This document shows, piece by piece, positions 7,165-17,565 of a DNA stretch of 64,000 nt. The stretch's first letter is position 1; the number at the start of each line of letters is the position of its first letter. Source of the stretch: Agrobacterium vitis (GTDB lineage: Bacteria > Pseudomonadota > Alphaproteobacteria > Rhizobiales > Rhizobiaceae). The translations under genes were made by a program, and so were the position numbers. The notes under the pieces were generated by a model, which was not told the DNA's origin, did not search any database, and saw only the letters and a program-made list of their open reading frames with translations. Where the stretch lies: contig NZ_CP146241.1 in NCBI RefSeq assembly GCF_037039395.1, forward strand, positions 372,001-436,000, in the 5' to 3' direction.

Positions 7165-10131
7165 ATGGCGAGAAGAGCCTTACTGAGCGAGGCATGGTGG
7201 CAACAGGCGACGATCATCCCGGATAACGAAAGGGAGATCGCCAAACATTACACGCTGGATCGATCGGATCTCGACCTGATCATGCGACAGAACAAGGCCT
7301 CGAACAGACTGGGCCTCGCCTGTGTTCTGGCCACGCTACGACACCCTGGCCGACCGCTTGCGGATGGCGAGGTGCTGCCGGCTGGCGTCTTACGATTTCT
7401 GGCGCGGCAGATCGGCGTCGATCACCATGAGATCGGTCGTTATTTCGAGCGCCCACAGACGCGGCGCGAGCATCTAGCCCTGCTTCTCGACAGAATGCAG
7501 ATGCGTCCGTTTGTGCCTTCGGACGTGCGGGCACTCACAGGCTGGTTGACACCTGCCGCGCAAACCCTGCGCCAGGCCGATGTATTGGCGGATATGGTCG
7601 TGGAAGAACTGCGACGCAGCGGAATTCTCTTGCCAGCGCGGCCAGCGCTCGAAGCCATCATTCATGTGGCGATCAGGCGCGGCATTCGTATTGCTCATCG
7701 GGCCTTGGCCGGCGGGATCTCAGAAGGCCAAAAGCTCGATCTGGACAAGCTTCTCGATCCGCGTGAGGGGACAAGCGTGACCATTCTTGCCTGGGCGAGA
7801 ACGCCGGCATTGTCTCCAGCCGCCGTCAACCTCGACAGAATTGCCGAGCGCATTCGCTTTCTCCGGTCTCTGAACTTGCCGACGACGTTGATGGATCGAA
7901 TTCCGGCCAAGGTCTTTAACGAATTTGCTGCAGAGGGGACGCGAATGAGCGCGCAGCATCTGCGCGACCTTAACACCGAACGCCGACATGCTGTCCTGGC
8001 TGCAACAGTGCTCCACCTTTCCCGCCATCTCACCGATTGCGCGATCGACATGTTCAAGAAACTCATGGGCATGCTGACGCGGCGAGCCAATAACCAGGCG
8101 GCGGCTCGCGTCATCCGATCCGTTCGGGAAGTGCAGACGCCGTTGAAGGACGTTTCAAAAGTCTGCCATGCGATCATCAAGGCCAGAGAGAAGGGTGAGG
8201 ACATGGCCAAAGCGCTTGATCTGGTCATCCAGTGGCCAGCTTTTACAACCAGTGTCCAGGCGGTCGATACGCTGATCGCGCCGGATGTTATCGACGGTAA
8301 AATCGAAATGCTCCAGCGCTATCCGACGATCAGGAAACTGGCGCCACAGTTTCTCTCCACTCTCGTGTTCCGCGGTCACGCAGTGGCGGCGAACCTCTTG
8401 CGGGCGCTATCCGTGGTCGCGGGTCTATATAGTACGGGCAAAAGGACCATTCCCGACAAGGCACCGATCTCCTTTGCGCCGAAGGGCTGGATGCCTCTCA
8501 TACTCAAAGATGGAAAGATTGATCGCAGGGCTTATGAGCTTTGCCTGTTCAGCGAATTGAAGCGCCGGCTCGATGCGGGCGATGTCTAGGTGGAAGGAGC
8601 CAAACGCTTCCAGTCTTTCGAAAGCTTTCTCATTCCCACGCCGACATTCGAGCTGATGCGTGAGGAAGGACCGCTTCCAATCGCCGTTGATACCGATGTC
8701 GAGACGTATCTTCGCCAACAGTGCCAACTGCTGAACGATGGACTGGCTGACCTCTCGCGTCTGGCCGCAGCCGGCGAGCTCGACGATGTAGAACTGACCG
8801 GGGCGGGGTTTAGCGTCACGCCGCACAAGGCTATGTTTCCGGATATCGCCAAGTCGCTGAAGCTAAAGGTGGAAAGCCGTCTGCCTGCGATCCGCATCAC
8901 TGACCTTTTGCTCGAGGTTGACGCCCGAACGGAATTTTCGAACGCCTTTACCCATTTGCGCAGCGGTCGGACGGCTGACAACAAGCTTGCGCTCCTCACC
9001 GCCATCCTGGCGGACGGCATCAATCTCGGTCTCACGAGAATGGCGGACGTTTCCCCCGGCATTACGATGCGCCAACTCGCCTGGGCGCACGATTGGCATA
9101 TTCGCGAGGAAGGTTACACGGCCGCGCACGCCATTCTCGTCAACGCGCAGAGGCAATTGCCTCTGGCAAGCTTGTGGGGCGATGGAACAACGTCATCCTC
9201 CGATGGCCAATATTTTCCGGCGGGCGGACACGCCGAGGCGATCGGCGACCTCAACGCCCGCTATGGTCCCAACCCCGGCGCCAAGTTCTACCGGTTCACC
9301 TCTGACCAGTACGGCGCTTTCTACATCATCGCCATGAATGCCAATGCGAGCGAAGCCATCTATGTCCTCGACGGGTTGCTCTATCATGGCAGCGATCTCG
9401 CCATCGAAACCCACTATGTCGATACCGGCGGGGTAAGCGATATGAGCTTCGCCCTTTGCCATCTCGTTGGTTTCCAGATTGTACCCCGCCTGCGCGGTCT
9501 CAAGGATCGCAAGCTCTATCTCTTCCCAGGCGACACGCCTCCCGAAAACCTTGCATCGCTCGTTGGCGAGCCCATCAACGTCGAGCGGATCAAGGCAAAC
9601 TGGAACGACATCCTGCGGCTGGTCACGACGATCCGGTCTGGGCAGGTTCGGCCTTCGACCCTATTGGCAAAGCTGTCCGCATTCCCACGCCAGAACGGAC
9701 TGGCGTTGGCGCTACGCGATCTCGGTCGCATCAATCGGTCCATCTTTCTGCCCCAGTGGTGGCAGAGCCCCGAAATGCGCAGGAACGCGACGGCCGGCCT
9801 CAACAAGAGCGAATCCCAGAACACCTTGGCCCGTGCGCTGTTCTTCAACCGTCTCGGAGAACTGCGAGACAGGACCTTCGAGAGTCAATTCTACCGGGCG
9901 TCCGGGCTGAACCTGCTGATCAATGCCATCGTCTACTGGAACACTCTCTATCTCGAACCGGCCTTCGCCGAACTCAACCGGGAGGGTATCGCAACGCCGC
10001 CCGACCTAGTCAAACACATCACCCCGCTCGGGTGGCAGCACATCAGTCTCACTGGCGATTACATCTGGACCTCGACGGAAAGCCTCGATCTCAGGCCGCT
10101 ACGGCGCGAAACATCCATCCTCGCAGCGTGA
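7165..10131 (+). pseudogene. tnpA: TnpA transposase of Tn3-family transposon 1, split by one amber codon
   Basis: Reading from ATG 7165 gives 474 codons ending in GDV, then TAG at 8587-8589, then the same frame continues VEGAKRFQSFESFLIP to 10131. Together they make about 988 codons, the normal length of a Tn3-family TnpA. Relatives usually have tryptophan between GDV and the following V-x-G, so the stop is best read as TGG changed to TAG. Family blocks flank the stop: RRAYELCLFSELKRRL before it and later TNLGLTRMADVSPGITMRQLAW-like and DTGGVSDMSFALCHLVGF segments. The element should not move on its own unless the amber codon is read through. Confidence 0.85.
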
Positions 10132-10185
10132 TCACCATACGTTCTCAAAAGTCGGACAGATTCAACACTTTCGTGTCGTGACGCC

Positions 10186-12370
10186 ATCCAATGCATGTAT
10201 GGCTTCACCAGCGGTGCCCGCGATGACCTTCTGATGAAGCGGCGCATAGCGATCGGTGATCGTTGTGTAGATTTTCACGATTGGATCACGACCATAGTGT
10301 CCGTTGATTGTACCGCCAGCTTCACCCGGACCACCGAGATAATAGGCCTGACCATCGGCGGAAGCGCGCGCGCCTTCGCCAAACCAGACCGATAGCGGCT
10401 CGGCATGAATTGCATCCGTCATGCTCGCCAACGCGGCGCGGTAGGTGTCTTCTCGCATATGCCATGTCTGCATACGCAGCAACGCCCGCCGGGTGACCGT
10501 ACCGCACATTTCAGCCATTCGTGACAGGCCGAGATTGGTCGCTTCGGCTATCAACGTGGCCATGAAGGCGCGGTGATCCACAGGTGGCAATCCGGTGGAG
10601 ACATGAGAGAAATGCTCGGTGAAGTCGGTCCAGTGGTTGACCTGATCGAGCAGGTCGGTAATCCGCACACGCGGCATCATGGCGTATAACCTCGCCGTGA
10701 AGGCACGCGTTTGTTCCTGCTCGTTGTCGCCTCTGGGCTCCTTGGGGAAGCGGAGCTTTCCATCGGCGAATAGCGCTGCATCCTTGCCAGACAGATGACG
10801 TTCCGTGTTCAGAAGATTAGCATCGAGCGCAGCCATACGGTCTGCAAGATAGTTTTCGGCATTGAAAGTGGGAACCGGAGCGACCGGTTGCGCCGGAGTT
10901 GCCGGCGAGGCGGGTGCGAGAAGCTTTTCGAGCGGGCGGTGAATTCGCGATGTCTCGACCCACACGCTGCCGCTCGCAAGCGCATTGGCCAGGATGAAGT
11001 AGGTGGCCAGTTCGTAATAGGAGCGGTCAATGGAATTGTCGGTAAAGACATGTCGGGACCAGCGCCGCTCCAGATGGCCGAGCGGAACCTCGGCAGGTAG
11101 CGGTTTACGACGGTCACCACCAATCCCGCCCAACACTGCGATTGCGGCAAGGAGCGGCTGCACGGCGGGGCCGCCGTCAAACGCAAAACTGCTCAGGAAC
11201 CGGGCACCGATTTTCTTGAACACGTGGTATTCGGGTGCAAGTTCGCCGAGAACGTCCGGCCTTCCTGGGCGAAGTGTTCGTCGGATGATAGCCGCATCGT
11301 CTGCGATAGTATCCAGGGGCGCGATCACAGCGACGGCAGCAGTGACATCAGCTTCGGATCGCACAGCAGTCACCACAGCATCAAGTACTTTGGCTATCCG
11401 AAGAAGCCGGACCCGCCCCTGTTCCGCAGATGCTGCTATCGTTTCCTCAAGCCGCTTTTTGGCGCGTAAATTGGCACGCCCAACGAGCGACTGAAACATC
11501 GACAACGCCGCATCGGTCAAGGTAGTAGCCAACTCGCTCAAGGTCGCCATCATGACCGCATATCGGCGTGGTGCATTCATCTGCTGGAACGCTTGCGCCG
11601 TATAGAGGCCTCCTTCTCTTGCCATTTGAGCCATGCGGTGATTGAGGTGGAGAGGCAAGCGCGCCGGTACATCACCGACAATGTTGCGGACAAGCTCGAG
11701 CTTGTCGAGAATCTCAGCCAGCGATCGTGCACCTACACCTCCAGCCGGCGCACGCAGCCATGACAAGCGACTTTGCTGGCGATGAACCTTGGCGGATAAA
11801 AGCACGTCCATCTGATCGCATTGTGATGGAGATAGAAGCGCGCCGATCTCGGCAATCGCTGCGAGATCAGCAGAATGCATCGCCGTGGCGGCTAAACGTT
11901 CGACGACGCTGATACCTGGAATAATGATCCTTCCGGACCGCATCCGTTCGATCAGTCGATCGAGAAGCACCCGGCCATCGGTCAAGCCGACAGCTTCGTC
12001 TTGAGCCCAAGCGGTAAGCTCGTCCCGTAATGGGCGGCTCAAATCGCGGAAGCCGTGGCGCAGCTTGATCGAGGTCAGCTGTTCGTATCGCGTTGCGCCG
12101 CGACGGGCAAACATCGTGATGACATCAGCGTCGGCCTGAACCTGCTCCGCAATATGATCGAGCATGATGCCTGGCAGCAGTTCGCCGCGGCTGAGATACC
12201 GACCAGGGAACCGCAGGCAGCAAAGTTGGAGCGCATAGCTCAGCCGGGTCTCCGGCGTTCGGCATTGATTGACGGCGGCAAGATCATCTGGGGTGAGCAT
12301 ATGGTGAAGCAAGAAGCTCAGCTTCCGTCTCCGGCAATGTCAGCAGTGCATCCCTCTGTTTCTTGGTCAT
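10186..12370 (-). pseudogene. tnpA: TnpA transposase of Tn3-family transposon 2, C-terminally truncated and frameshifted
   Basis: The reverse strand encodes ~710 residues of a second, divergent Tn3-family transposase. It reads from LLHHMLTPDDLAAVNQCRTPE to EAIHALDG and is cut at 10185 by the inner end of transposon 1, so roughly 270 C-terminal residues, including part of the DDE site, are lost. The natural start is probably ATG at 12370 (MTKKQRDALLTLPETEAELL), but that frame runs into a stop. A one-base shift near 12300-12310 is needed to enter the long frame. The element is therefore doubly dead in trans, although its resolvase next door looks intact. Confidence 0.8.
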
Positions 12371-12516
12371 GGAAATTCGTGGTGGCATTCCAATTCCTTT
12401 CAAAAATTACTTGCCTTACGAGACAATATTGAAAGAGGATTGTGAAAGGAGTTTCATCCTGTTTTGCCAGCAAGATCGGCGAAGTTCCGCAAACGACCGT
12501 TTATGAAAGGACCTTG

Positions 12517-13101
12517 ATGCTGATCGGCTACGCCCGGGTGAGCAAGGGAGACGAACAATCGAACAAGGCGCAAGGACGTGCCCTGTCCGAAGCTGGCTGC
12601 AAGCGCGTGTTCGAAGAGAAAGCTTCCGGCGGGCGATGGGACCGGCCTGAATTGCACCGCATGCTCGATCAACTGCGCGATGGCGACACCGTTGTTGTCT
12701 GGAAGCTGGATCGTCTGTCACGCTCGCTGAAGGATGTGCTGCACCTGATGGATCGTATTGCTGCATCAGGTGCCGGTTTCCGGTCCCTGACGGAGGCGAT
12801 CGACACCACGACACCGGCTGGGCGCATGATGATGCAGATGGTGGGCTCTTTCGCCGAGTTCGAGCGCGCCATGATCCGGGAGAGGACCACATCGGGTCTT
12901 GCCCAGGCACGTGCCGAAGGACGAATTGGGGGACGTCGTAAGAAGCTTGACCCGAAGAAACGCCGGGAAATTGCCGAGAGCGTCTTGTCAGGCCGCAAAA
13001 GCGGCGCCGAAATGGCGAGACTTTACGACATCAGCGAACCGACGGTTTCGCGCATTGTCGCTGAACATCGCCAGAATATGGAGACCATCCATGCCGACTA
13101 G
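12517..13101 (+). CDS. tnpR: TnpR serine resolvase of Tn3-family transposon 2
   Basis: This protein of about 194 residues starts at ATG 12517, with GAAAGGA six bases upstream. The catalytic block is MLIGYARVSKGDEQ. Conserved blocks follow: VVWKLDRLSRSLKDV, FRSLTEAIDTTTPAGRMMMQMVGSFAEFERAMIRERT, and a C-terminal DNA-binding helix-turn-helix (KSGAEMARLYDISEPTVSRIVAEH). It is transcribed away from the truncated tnpA, and the ~145-base gap between them (12371-12516) is the likely res region. The downstream passenger gene overlaps its end by 11 bases. The gene appears functional. Confidence 0.88.
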   Translation: MLIGYARVSKGDEQSNKAQGRALSEAGCKRVFEEKASGGRWDRPELHRMLDQLRDGDTVVVWKLDRLSRSLKDVLHLMDRIAASGAGFRSLTEAIDTTTPAGRMMMQMVGSFAEFERAMIRERTTSGLAQARAEGRIGGRRKKLDPKKRREIAESVLSGRKSGAEMARLYDISEPTVSRIVAEHRQNMETIHAD

Positions 13102-14440
13102 CCATGATCTTAAAGGTCTGATGAAGTTCCTTGCCCGGGAAGAATGGCGCGAATGCTTCGACGAGGTGTTTGCTGGCCATTTCGGGCCGGTGCTGGAAGC
13201 TGGCGACATGGACTTCGAGGACCTTGCCGAGATCATTGGTGACGACTGGGCTATGACGCTCTGGGGTTGCGCTTTCGAGGATTTCCTGACCCAAGACTTC
13301 GAGGTCGAGGGCGGCAATATCGTCGACGAATATCTCAAACGTCGCGGCTGGAAGGAAAATGCTCAGGTAAAGGCTTACATAAAAGCGCTGAGGACTTCTG
13401 TGATGAGCCTTTATGAAGTCAGCGAGATCATTCCGGGTAAATCGCTCACCGCGCGAGACCTCATTCGCGGCGGTGAGCCAATCGCGGTCAGTGAGGGAAC
13501 AGCGACCCAAACGCTGAAACAATGGGACCGGATCGCAGCCCGCATCGTACCCGTCATGGGCAAAAATGTCTTTGCCGGAGGGCTTCTGCCGTTCACGCCG
13601 CAGGCTGCCGATGCGCTGTCCGATGGCCTGCGACAGATGTTCGGCAAAAAGAATACGAAGAAACTGCCGGTCATCAAGGACGAGGAACTTCAGTCTGCGG
13701 CACCCATGTTCACGCTGTCATGGCTGTTCGATACGATTGAGCGCGCTATGGGGCTGCCTTCAATGCAGAACGCAGACGGTGAGGAGCTCATATTCTACGA
13801 CGTCAGGTTTCCGCTCGCTTCCGGAGTTACCCAGAAGGATGTTGCGGCACGGGTGAGCAACATTCCCGGCGTGGAGCAGGAAGATGTAAAATTCTGGAAC
13901 TGGCTCGAGCAAAAGCCGAAGCATGGTGCCGGCAAGCGAGCTAGACCGTCCTCCGACGCCACGATGGACAACGGCGCGCGCGTGCTGGGAAATATCGAGT
14001 TAAAGGGAAAATTCCTCCATCTGTCGACCAACTCGGCCGAACGCGCTCAAATGGGAACGATACTGATCCAGCAGGCTGTCGGAGATCTCGTCCGCGTTCC
14101 GCTGACCGAAATCCGCACTGTCGAACAGATGATGGCTGAGCGACCGACGAATAAAGAAGAAGACCCTGCGTCTGAAATCCCGCCCGAAATCGCCGAGCAT
14201 GTCATTCACCAGTTCATGGACCGGCAATATCGTGAAACTCTTGATCAACCAGTGGGTATGCTCGGCAACAAGACGCCGCGACAGGCCGCAAAATCAGCCG
14301 CTGGTCGCAAGAAGGTCGCCGAATGGCTCAAATATCTCGAGAACCAGTCGTCCCGGCAACCAAATCCGGCAGATCCTATGGCGACATACAGTTTTGAGTG
14401 GATGTGGCACGAACTTGGCGTCATCAATCTGCGCCAATAA
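13091..14440 (+). CDS. Passenger protein of Tn3-family transposon 2, possible MbcA/ParS-like C-terminus
   Basis: This soluble protein of 449 residues starts at ATG 13091, overlapping the tnpR stop. I do not recognise the whole protein. The N-terminal part has an acidic helical stretch (WRECFDEVFAGHFGPVLEAGDMDFEDLAEIIGDD). The C-terminal ~50 residues (DQPVGMLGNKTPRQAAKSAAGRKKVAEWLKYLE) resemble the MbcA/ParS antitoxin domain, with its L-x-G-x-TP-R-x-A-A motif. Its position directly behind tnpR, on the same strand and overlapping, marks it as transposon cargo. No toxin-like partner is evident next to it. The antitoxin resemblance is an inference from one short motif. Confidence 0.6.
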   Translation: MPTSHDLKGLMKFLAREEWRECFDEVFAGHFGPVLEAGDMDFEDLAEIIGDDWAMTLWGCAFEDFLTQDFEVEGGNIVDEYLKRRGWKENAQVKAYIKALRTSVMSLYEVSEIIPGKSLTARDLIRGGEPIAVSEGTATQTLKQWDRIAARIVPVMGKNVFAGGLLPFTPQAADALSDGLRQMFGKKNTKKLPVIKDEELQSAAPMFTLSWLFDTIERAMGLPSMQNADGEELIFYDVRFPLASGVTQKDVAARVSNIPGVEQEDVKFWNWLEQKPKHGAGKRARPSSDATMDNGARVLGNIELKGKFLHLSTNSAERAQMGTILIQQAVGDLVRVPLTEIRTVEQMMAERPTNKEEDPASEIPPEIAEHVIHQFMDRQYRETLDQPVGMLGNKTPRQAAKSAAGRKKVAEWLKYLENQSSRQPNPADPMATYSFEWMWHELGVINLRQ

Positions 14441-15324
14441 CCGCTATCGTATATCTGTGTCCCAATAATGTACTGGGGCCCATTACGGCATCTAGGAAAG
14501 CCACGCGCAACCGCGATGTCGGATTTGGTCTCTTGGGTCAGCCACTAGGTGCGATAACCATAGGGACTTGTGATCTCCTTCTCCTCTATCCGTTCACACA
14601 AAAGCACGATCGCCCGAAAACATAAATTTTGGTCGGTTGAACTAATATCGCGCTGCATTTGTAATTGTGCATCGCTGACGTTGCCGGCTCACACGCCTAT
14701 GAAAGCTTCCATCCCCTTGTCCGTCTGAGCAATCGGGGCGCTGCGGCACGACCCTTGCTTATGGTGGACGCAGCCTACCTGTTGGCGCAATGTCGAAAAG
14801 CGTATAAGCGATTTGGGTAGGGAAGCACATCAGCCGTGCGGTACGCACTGTCAGCACCCGACGGTTCATGCTGAAGCTTTTCGGGATGACCTAAAATGAA
14901 AAATGCCACTGAAGAATATATAATGGATATGCGCATGAAACAGTCGACTGCGTTTCAAATATCGCCGATGTCCTGGATCTTACGAAGACGACAGCCTTTG
15001 AGGCGTTACGAACACACACTTAAATCTCCGCGGCGCCCGCCACGGCAGTGCTCGCCGCTCGTAGCATAGTAGCTTGCTCAGGCGATGCATGATCAGCCAT
15101 TTTGTCTATGCTGGCGATTTCGTTTCTTTTCGATACAAACCGCGATATCCTGACCATTGCGATCCTACAAGCCACCACGCGCAGTCAAACAACACTCGGC
15201 GACTGGAAACATCGTTGGAATGCCAGGGCTGTGTTTCATTTGAAACAAACTGAGTCGACGTCTGTGATTTCAAACCCATTTACAAAGCCTACCGTGCGGC
15301 CTAAGAGTCGGACTCGAAAAGCCT
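14441..15324. other. Gene-poor interval between Tn3-family transposon 2 and an IS5-like element
   Basis: I see no convincing gene here. The stretch probably contains the right end of transposon 2, but I could not match an inverted repeat. A short open stretch near 14900-15060 starting MKNATEEYIMDMR is unsupported. The far end (15230-15324) runs into the IS5-like element. Confidence 0.4.
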
Positions 15325-16170
15325 TCAATGATATCGATACCTTGCAAGGCGCCGAGTGATCAGGCGAATGTGGGCGATCATGATCCATGCCTGTGAGGAG
15401 GCGATGGACTTTTCTACGTCTTTTGCCAGTCTTCGGCATCTGCCAAGCCAGGCGAAGGTCCGCTCGACGACCCAGCGTCGTGGCAGCACGTCAAAGCCTT
15501 TCGCTTTGTCCGAGCGCTTGATGATCTCGACCGTCCAGCGCCCGATCTTCTTCAGTCGCCGCTTCAGCTTGTCGCCTGCATAACCACCATCGGCGAAGAC
15601 ATGCAGCAACCATGGCCACCTGTGGCGAATGGATTTCAGGAGATCGGGAGCACCGTCGCGATCCTGGATGTCGGCGCTGTGCACCATGAGGCCGACCATC
15701 AGGCCGAGCGTATCGACGATGATATGGCGCTTGCGCCCTTTGACCTTCTTGCCCGCATCGTAGCCTCGTATGCCGCCACTTTCCGTGGTTTTCACGCTCT
15801 GGCTATCGATCACGCCAGCCGTCGGGCTTGCCTCTCGGCCCTCCAACTCGCGAGCCTCCATCACCAGATGATGGTTGATACGTGTCCAAAGTCCCAGTGC
15901 ACGCCATTCATAGAAATAACGCTGGACGGTTGAACAGGGCGGAAAGTCCTTTGGCAGCATGCGCCACTGGCAACCGGTCGTGGCGATGTAAAGCAGAGCG
16001 TTGACGACCTCGCGCAAATCAGTGGTGCGGGGACGGCCCAAGCGGCGGGGTATCGGCAGAAAAGGCTCAACCAAAACCCATTCCCGATCCGTCATGTCAC
16101 TTGCGTAGCGTGCCGTGCGCCGGGCATAGTGCCGACGGGTGATTTCAGTCCAGGCCATCGTGTACTCCAT
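15325..16170 (-). CDS. IS5-family transposase (IS427/IS1031-like)
   Basis: The protein is 281 residues, or 277 from the more likely start MAWTEITRRHYAR at 16158. It has the N-terminal region of the IS4/5 transposases (DREWVLVEPFLP, then TGCQWRMLPKDFPPCSTVQRYFYEW). DDE residues are in VIDSQSVKT, FADGGYAGD and RWVVERTFAWLGRCRRLAKDVE. It appears intact. The right-hand end of the element (near 16238) joins directly onto the middle of iaaM, so this insertion, or a deletion next to it, removed the 5' part of that gene. The exact ends and target duplication could not be fixed by eye. Confidence 0.88.
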   Translation of the reverse strand: MEYTMAWTEITRRHYARRTARYASDMTDREWVLVEPFLPIPRRLGRPRTTDLREVVNALLYIATTGCQWRMLPKDFPPCSTVQRYFYEWRALGLWTRINHHLVMEARELEGREASPTAGVIDSQSVKTTESGGIRGYDAGKKVKGRKRHIIVDTLGLMVGLMVHSADIQDRDGAPDLLKSIRHRWPWLLHVFADGGYAGDKLKRRLKKIGRWTVEIIKRSDKAKGFDVLPRRWVVERTFAWLGRCRRLAKDVEKSIASSQAWIMIAHIRLITRRLARYRYH

Positions 16171-16238
16171 CGAATCTTCGCAAATCCGAAGGAATCATAA
16201 CCTGTTGAAATCACCCACCTCTTTTTGAGGCAGCCTCT

Positions 16239-17525
16239 GAGATACATTACCGAGGTGAGCGTTACCTATGGCAGGCTGGCGGGCCTCCGCCGCCTTTGTT
16301 CAGGCGCGTTGATCAAGGATGGCAAGCTTTGATAAACGACGGTTACGTGCACGAAGGTATTCAACTGCTTGCGCCGGCTAAAATCACAAAGTTGCTTCGG
16401 TCGCGCCGCTTTGACGAGGCTCGTGAGGCTTGGCAGGCTTGGCTGGATTCGTTTCGCGACGCCTCCTTTTATTCAGCCTTGGTCACCATCTTTACCGGAC
16501 CGCGGCCGCCAGGGCGCGTTCCCTGGAAAAGGCCAGAAGACTTTGAGCTTTTCGGATCTCTGGGGATTGGATCTGGAGGCTTTTTACCTGTGTACCAAGC
16601 CGCCTTTACCGAGATACTGCGTCTGGTGATCAACGGGTACGAGGACGACCAGCGCATGATTATTGGAGGGATTTCCCTTTTAGTGAAACGGTTTGCTGAA
16701 CAGGAATTTCACGGTCTGAGTTTGCGGCAGCGTGTGCGCAACGGTCATGTCAGCGGTATCTCCAAACAGGGTGGCCAGATACTTGTGACATGCTCAGGAG
16801 GGCAGGTCGAGCCCTTTGACCGCGTCATCGTCACCACAAGCAATCGGACCATGGAACTGGCCCATCGTCTTACGACGGATGAAACATTTCTTAACAATGA
16901 GGTTTTGCGAGCGGTCAGACGGACCCACCTTACCGGATCTTCCAAGCTGTTTATGCTTACGGAAAACAAGTTCTGGTTAAAAGAGGGCTTGCCGACAACT
17001 ATCCTGTCTGACGGCCTTGCTAGGGGGGTCTACTGCTTAGACTATCAGCCAGATAAACCTGATGGTAAGGGCGTGGTCCTGTTAAGCTACACATGGGAAG
17101 ATGATGCAAACAAAATGCTTTCCATCCTGGACAAAAAAGAAAGGTGCCAGCGTCTGGTCGATGATCTGGCCACAGTTTGCGGTGATTTCGCCCGCCATTT
17201 AGTTCCGGCGAAAGGTGACTATGAACGTCACGTCCTGCAGCACGATTGGCTAATGGATCCCTATGCAGTAGGTGCTTTTAAGCTCAATTATCCTGGGGAA
17301 GACATCTTTTCACAGCGGCTATTTTTCCAATTTGCTACCGCAAAAAGACCGGAAGAAGACACGGGCCTTTATCTAGCAGGATGTGGATGCTCCTTTACCG
17401 GCGGCTGGGTTGAGGGCGCAGTACAAACGGGCTTGAATGCCGCGTGTGCTGTCATACGCAGCTGTGGCGGCCAACTCTTACAGGGGAACCCTATTGATGA
17501 GATGGATTCCGCTTATCGATATTGA
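16239..17525 (+). pseudogene. iaaM: iaaM, tryptophan 2-monooxygenase, 5'-truncated by an IS element
   Basis: The frame opens directly out of the IS5-like element with EIHYRGERYLWQAG and runs 428 codons to SAYRY-stop. IaaM oxidises tryptophan to indole-3-acetamide. Recognisable blocks include FELFGSLGIGSGGFLPVYQA, RTHLTGSSKLFML, SYTWEDDANKM and GLYLAGCGCSFTGGWVEGAVQT, the last being the C-terminal FAD-binding motif. The sequence follows the Pseudomonas savastanoi enzyme (about 557 residues) closely, down to the terminal SYRY/AYRY, more than the ~755-residue T-DNA version. The first ~130 residues with the dinucleotide fold are missing, so the product cannot bind FAD properly. It lies 40 bases before iaaH on the same strand. 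Confidence 0.9.
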
Positions 17526-17565
17526 GAACCGGTAGATTTATCTTCCTTTAAATAAGGCTACTTAA

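Larger units (their letters stand above)
6362..10185. mobile_element. Tn3-family transposon 1 (tnpR, tnpA), 45-bp terminal inverted repeats
   Basis: The outer ends are inverted repeats at 6362-6406 and 10141-10185, beginning GGCGTCACGACACGAA and ending TCCGACTTTTGAGAAC, with 3 mismatches in 45 bp. Inside are a divergent resolvase gene (-) and transposase gene (+), with a res-like region between them. The 5-bp flanks do not match (AAACT on the left, ATCCA on the right). The left end lies in an ABC-3C ATPase gene and the right end in another Tn3-family tnpA. This means the outer sequence was rearranged after insertion or the element arrived by a non-standard event. Confidence 0.8.
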
